Of a stretch of 64,000 bases of DNA, positions 60,406 through 64,000 are shown piece after piece. Numbering within the stretch: position 1 is the stretch's first letter; every line of letters begins with the position of its first letter. Origin of the DNA: Anaerolineaceae bacterium (GTDB lineage: Bacteria; Chloroflexota; Anaerolineae; Aggregatilineales; Phototrophicaceae). The translations under genes and the position numbers were made by a program. Location: the NCBI GenBank assembly GCA_002702065.1, contig NZXX01000013.1:310001-374000 (forward strand). Direction: 5' to 3'. Under the pieces are notes generated by a model, which did no database searches, was not told where the DNA came from, and was given only the letters and a program-made list of their open reading frames with translations.

Positions 60406-61554
60406 ATGGATGCAGCGACAGACGATCTGCCGGTGCAATCGCAGCAGCAGAACCGGGCCATGACGGCAGCCGAAGAACGTTATTATCTAGCCTCTCAATG
60501 GCAGTTGATGTGGCGGAAATTCCGCAAGCACCGGCTGGCGGTCGCAGCGGCGGTCGTTCTCGGCATGTTTTATCTGGTGGCGGCCACTTACGAGTTCTGG
60601 CAGCCACACCCGACAACGGCGCAATATGACGGTTTTCTGAGTGCGCCGCCGACGACCATTCATTTCTTTGACGAAGAAGGTAATTTCCGCGGGCCGTTCA
60701 TCTATGCCATGACCAACGAGCTGAACCTGGAAACCTTCACCCGCGAATATGTGGAGGATCGGTCCGAGATGTACCCGATCCGCTTTTTCACACGCGGCGC
60801 ACCCTACAAGCTGTGGGGCGCGATCGAATCTGACCTGCATTTTATCGGCGTGGAAGGCGATGCCAAGCTGTTTCTGCTGGGGTCGGACATGCTGGGTCGT
60901 GATCTGTTTTCGCGCGTTCTGGCGGGCAGCCGCATCAGCCTGTCCATCGGGCTGATTGGGGTCTTCCTCAGCTTTGTGCTCGGTTGTGTGCTGGGCGGCA
61001 TTTCCGGTTATTTCGGCGGGCTGATCGACCTGGTGATCCAGCGTATTATCGAATTCCTGATCTCTCTGCCGACGACCCCGCTGTGGTTGGCGCTCAGTGC
61101 GGCGGTTCCGGCCCGATGGCCCCCGGTGCAGGTGTATTTTGCCATCACCGTCATCCTGTCGATCTTCGGTTGGGCGGGGCTGGCGCGTGTGGTCCGGGGC
61201 AAGCTGCTCGAACTGCGCGAGTACGATTATGTGACAGCCTCGACGCTGGCCGGGGCGACGCACAGCCATATTATCGGCAGTCATCTGCTGCCGGGTTTTA
61301 TGAGCTATCTGATTGTGCATCTGACCCTGGCGATTCCGGGCATGATCCTGGCGGAAACCGCGCTCAGCTTCCTCGGCCTGGGCATCCGCCCGCCAGCCGT
61401 GAGCTGGGGCACCCTGATGCAGGACGCGCAAAATGTCCGCAGCATCGCCGTACAGCCCTGGATGCTGACACCCGGCCTGTTTGTAATCGTGGCCGTACTG
61501 ATGTTTAACTTCGTGGGCGACGGCCTCCGTGATGCCGCCGACCCGTATAAATAA
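60406..61554 (+). CDS. ABC importer permease, DppC/OppC type with periplasmic insert (importer 2)
   Basis: A 382-residue permease, paralogous to 47578-48720. FRKHRLAVAAAVVLGMFYLVAA is the first helix and is followed by a periplasmic insert of about 110 residues (QPHPTTAQYDGFLSAPPTT ... FTRGAPYKLWG), then GSDMLGRDLFSRVLAGSRISLSIGL and the permease core. It forms the second half of the membrane channel with the previous protein. Starts 2 bp after the preceding stop. Confidence 0.9.
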   Translation: MDAATDDLPVQSQQQNRAMTAAEERYYLASQWQLMWRKFRKHRLAVAAAVVLGMFYLVAATYEFWQPHPTTAQYDGFLSAPPTTIHFFDEEGNFRGPFIYAMTNELNLETFTREYVEDRSEMYPIRFFTRGAPYKLWGAIESDLHFIGVEGDAKLFLLGSDMLGRDLFSRVLAGSRISLSIGLIGVFLSFVLGCVLGGISGYFGGLIDLVIQRIIEFLISLPTTPLWLALSAAVPARWPPVQVYFAITVILSIFGWAGLARVVRGKLLELREYDYVTASTLAGATHSHIIGSHLLPGFMSYLIVHLTLAIPGMILAETALSFLGLGIRPPAVSWGTLMQDAQNVRSIAVQPWMLTPGLFVIVAVLMFNFVGDGLRDAADPYK

Positions 61555-61563
61555 GGAGCAGTG

Positions 61564-62574
61564 ATGAGCGACAATAACGTCCTGCTCGAAATCAAAGACC
61601 TGCGCACGTACTTCTATCTGGACGATGGCGTGCTGAAAGCTGTGGACGGGGTGTCCTTCGACATCCGGCGCAATAGCGTTCTGGGTATTGTCGGTGAAAG
61701 CGGCTGCGGCAAGAGCATTACCGCCCGCAGTATCCTGCGCATCGTGCCACCCCCCGGCAAGGTGGAGGGTGAAATCCTCTTTCATGACAATGGCAAAACG
61801 GTTGACCTGGCGAAGCTGCCGCGACACGGTGACGACATTCGCGCGATACGTGGACGTGACATCGCTATGATCTTTCAGGAGCCGATGTCGGCCTTCTCGC
61901 CAGTACACACCATCGGCAACCAGATCATGGAAGCGGTGCTTGTCCACGAGCAGGTGGAAAAAGCCGAAGCGCGTGGCCGGGCGGTTGAACTGCTGCGACA
62001 GGTTGGGATTTCGATGCCAGAAAGCCGGGTGGATAACTACCCGCATGAAATGTCCGGGGGCATGTTGCAGCGTGCCATGATTGCGATGGCGCTGGCCCTG
62101 CGCCCGAAAATCCTGATTGCCGATGAACCGACGACGGCGCTGGATGTGACGATTCAGGCGCAGATTTTGCGGCTGATGAAGAACCTGAAGGAAGACATCG
62201 GCATGTCGATCATCTTCATTACCCATGACCTGGGGGTGATCGCCAACATGGCCGACGATGTGGCGGTGATGTATCTGGGGCGCGTGGTCGAGTATGGCAC
62301 GGTGCGTCAGATTTTCCGCAACCCGAAACATCCCTATACGCAGGCGCTGCTGAAGTCGATTCCGATGATCGGCAAGGAGCGCGGCGGCAAGCTGGCGTCT
62401 ATCGAGGGTACAGTGCCAGTGCCGATCAACCCGCCCCGGCAGTGTGGTTTTGCGGATCGCTGCGCCGAATTTATCGCCGGACGCTGTGATGCCGATGTCC
62501 CGCCGCTGCTCGAAGTCGAGCCGGGTCATCTGGTGCGCTGCGTATTGTACGAGAACGAGACGGAGGCTGTCTGA
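61564..62574 (+). CDS. ABC importer ATPase, DppD/OppD type (importer 2)
   Basis: A 336-residue ATPase. The ATG at 61564 is 7 bp after AAGGAG; the GTG just before it is less likely. Walker A GESGCGKSITA, signature MSGGMLQRA, Walker B LIADEPTTALD, and C-terminal Cys motif CGFADRCAEFIAGRCD. It drives import with the following ATPase. Its stop shares one base with the next ATG. Confidence 0.93.
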   Translation: MSDNNVLLEIKDLRTYFYLDDGVLKAVDGVSFDIRRNSVLGIVGESGCGKSITARSILRIVPPPGKVEGEILFHDNGKTVDLAKLPRHGDDIRAIRGRDIAMIFQEPMSAFSPVHTIGNQIMEAVLVHEQVEKAEARGRAVELLRQVGISMPESRVDNYPHEMSGGMLQRAMIAMALALRPKILIADEPTTALDVTIQAQILRLMKNLKEDIGMSIIFITHDLGVIANMADDVAVMYLGRVVEYGTVRQIFRNPKHPYTQALLKSIPMIGKERGGKLASIEGTVPVPINPPRQCGFADRCAEFIAGRCDADVPPLLEVEPGHLVRCVLYENETEAV

Positions 62575-63599
62575 TGGAAAGCAACAGCAACACGGAACGA
62601 ACCCTGCTTGAAGTCAAGGGCCTGAAGAAACATTTTCCGATAGAAGCGGGCTTTTTAAAGCGCACGGTTGGTTACGTCTATGCCGTCGATGATGTCAGCT
62701 TCAGCATTCCGGCAGGTAAAACGCTGGGGCTGGTGGGCGAGAGCGGCTGTGGCAAGACAACGCTGGGGCGCTGTGTGGTGCGTGCTCTGCCGATCACGGA
62801 CGGCAATATCCTGCTGAATACAGGTGACGGTCAGGTCGAACTGGGCACGATGACACGCTCAGAGCTGCGTCCGGTGCGCCGTCATATTCAGATGGTGTTC
62901 CAGGACCCTTACCTCAGCCTGAACCCGCGCAAGACCATTCTTGACATTGTGGGCGAACCGCTGCGCATCAACAAGATCGCCGAAGGCAGCGCGCTGGAAA
63001 ACCGGGTGCGTGAGCTGGTCGATATGGTGGGGCTGAACATCAAGTACCTGAACCGTTATCCGCACGCCTTCAGCGGTGGTCAGCGGCAGCGCATCGGCAT
63101 CGCCCGTGCGTTAGCGCTCAACCCGGAACTGATCGTATGTGATGAGCCGGTGTCGGCGCTGGACGTGTCCGTGCAGGCACAAATCCTCAATCTGTTGCAG
63201 GACCTTCAGCGCGAACTGGGGCTGACGTACCTGTTTATCGCCCATGACCTGAGCGTGGTTGAGCATATTTCGGATCGGGTCGCGGTGATGTATGTCGGCA
63301 AGATCGCGGAAATGGCGGACACGGAAGACCTGTTCCAGAACCCCAAACATCCCTATACCGAGGCGCTGTTGTCGTCAATCCCTCGGCCTGACCCGGACCG
63401 TCCATTGTCCGAAGTGTCGCTGGAAGGCGAAGTGCCGAATCCATCCAACCCACCCAGCGGTTGTTATTTCCACCCGCGTTGCAAGTACGCCAAAGACATC
63501 TGCAAGCGCGAAACACCGCCGCTGATGCCGGTTGGCGATAAGCACTATGCGGCCTGTCACTTTGCGGATGAACTGGAACTCGAGGGGGTGGAGCTGTAG
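62574..63599 (+). CDS. ABC importer ATPase, DppF/OppF type (importer 2)
   Basis: A 341-residue ATPase with Walker A GESGCGKTTLGR, signature FSGGQRQRIGIARAL, Walker B LIVCDEPVSALD and the C-terminal GCYFHPRCKYAKDICKR. It pairs with the preceding ATPase. Paralogous to 49752-50762. Followed after 2 bp by a new gene, which may still belong to the operon. Confidence 0.93.
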   Translation: MESNSNTERTLLEVKGLKKHFPIEAGFLKRTVGYVYAVDDVSFSIPAGKTLGLVGESGCGKTTLGRCVVRALPITDGNILLNTGDGQVELGTMTRSELRPVRRHIQMVFQDPYLSLNPRKTILDIVGEPLRINKIAEGSALENRVRELVDMVGLNIKYLNRYPHAFSGGQRQRIGIARALALNPELIVCDEPVSALDVSVQAQILNLLQDLQRELGLTYLFIAHDLSVVEHISDRVAVMYVGKIAEMADTEDLFQNPKHPYTEALLSSIPRPDPDRPLSEVSLEGEVPNPSNPPSGCYFHPRCKYAKDICKRETPPLMPVGDKHYAACHFADELELEGVEL

Positions 63600-63601
63600 C
63601 T

Positions 63602-64000
63602 GTGTTCGAGATGCTGATAGCGCTCATCATCATCGTCGGGCTGGTGACTTTTTCCATTGCGCTGGCGATTCGCTGGGCCTTCCGGCAGATCAGCTATCAG
63701 GTCGAACGGCGGTTTCGCCATGCCGACACGCTGGTGAACGACAAATGCATCCCGTCAGAATGGCTGGACCGCTATCGCGGCGAAATCGAACGGCTGCGCA
63801 GCAAGGACGCCCCCGCCCAGGATGTGCAGCGGGTGGCGCGCAAGGCCCAGGCCGCTTGCTTGCGCAACATTGATACCCTGATCAGCTTTTTCGAACGCAG
63901 CCCGTTTGTCGATAACGCCGGGACGCGCGAAATGCTCCTGGACGAATTGAACACAGAACGCCAGCGCTGGTCGCAGGCAGAATGGGAGACGCTGCCAGGG
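63602..64000 (+). CDS. membrane-anchored protein of unknown function, 3' end outside window
   Basis: The first 133 codons are visible. The GTG at 63602 lies 8 bp after GGAG and 2 bp after the ATPase stop; an ATG at 63611 is an alternative. A single N-terminal membrane helix (MLIALIIIVGLVTFSIALAI) is followed by a charged helical region rich in Arg and Glu (QVERRFRHADTLVNDK...). No recognised domain. Proximity suggests co-transcription with importer 2, but a functional link is not shown. Confidence 0.65.
   Translation, partial: MFEMLIALIIIVGLVTFSIALAIRWAFRQISYQVERRFRHADTLVNDKCIPSEWLDRYRGEIERLRSKDAPAQDVQRVARKAQAACLRNIDTLISFFERSPFVDNAGTREMLLDELNTERQRWSQAEWETLPG

Noticed and set aside
60487..62529. 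680-codon open frame on the - strand across the importer 2 permease and ATPase genes
   Set aside because: It is fully antisense to two genes with clear ABC domains, and its product is low-complexity His/Arg/Gln-rich. It results from high-GC codon bias.
1..64000. tRNA, rRNA, CRISPR, transposase or phage genes
   Set aside because: Looked for by eye on both strands; no T-loop, array of regular spacers, DDE motif or phage structural gene was recognised. A covariance search could still find something I missed.

Overview
The window is GC-rich, gene-dense bacterial DNA. It most resembles a free-living, heterotrophic member of the Chloroflexota (Anaerolineae-like). The assignment is an inference. 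It rests on a lipoprotein with a Thr/Pro-rich stalk and LysM domain, large exported SH3-type proteins, an F420-type luciferase-like oxidoreductase, a bacterial PHAX-domain protein, several GTG/TTG starts, and short intergenic hairpins bounded by GTAGGGG/CCCCTAC. I saw no rRNA, tRNA, CRISPR array, transposase or phage gene.

Layout. 1-1.8 kb: the end of a ParA-like ATPase and an overlapping ParB-like gene. 2.2-9.4 kb: four exported proteins, namely a dienelactone-hydrolase-like enzyme, a LysM lipoprotein, a 959-residue repeat/SH3 protein and an SH3/FecR-like protein. 9.5-14 kb: acylphosphatase, then a tight four-gene operon (GT2, GT4, DUF354, sulfotransferase) that probably builds a sulfated glycan or glycolipid. 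14.1-17 kb: a RibD-like reductase, an AHSA1/ArsR pair under a very clear promoter/operator, and the PHAX-domain protein. 17.2-18.3 kb: an AT-richer WD40 gene bracketed by a repeated sequence. 18.6-42.2 kb: mostly single-gene units for redox and sugar metabolism (SDRs, zinc dehydrogenases, PQQ-type sugar dehydrogenase, YdjC deacetylase, heparinase II/III, aldo/keto reductase, Gfo/Idh/MocA, RraA), mixed with a PEP-synthase regulator, a phospholipase-D-like protein, an orphan immunity-like protein, a frameshifted acetyltransferase, a peptidase gene remnant, a PadR unit with two matching operators, and a 35-residue membrane peptide.

42.5-64 kb is the main coherent block. A LacI-type regulator precedes a complete family-5 ABC importer (binding protein, two permeases, two ATPases). 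Next come an alpha/alpha-toroid enzyme, a sugar-phosphate-isomerase-like protein, an amidase and an aldo/keto reductase. A GntR/FCD regulator then precedes a second, paralogous five-gene importer. Both binding-protein genes are separated from their permease genes by hairpin-bearing gaps, which may give differential expression. The GntR gene and the second importer carry the same TGGTATACCA operator. Together with the upstream heparinase, dehydrogenases and RraA protein, this reads as an uptake and breakdown locus for oligosaccharides, possibly uronic-acid-containing. The substrate is not shown by the sequence.

Long open frames antisense to most genes are codon-bias shadows and are not annotated.
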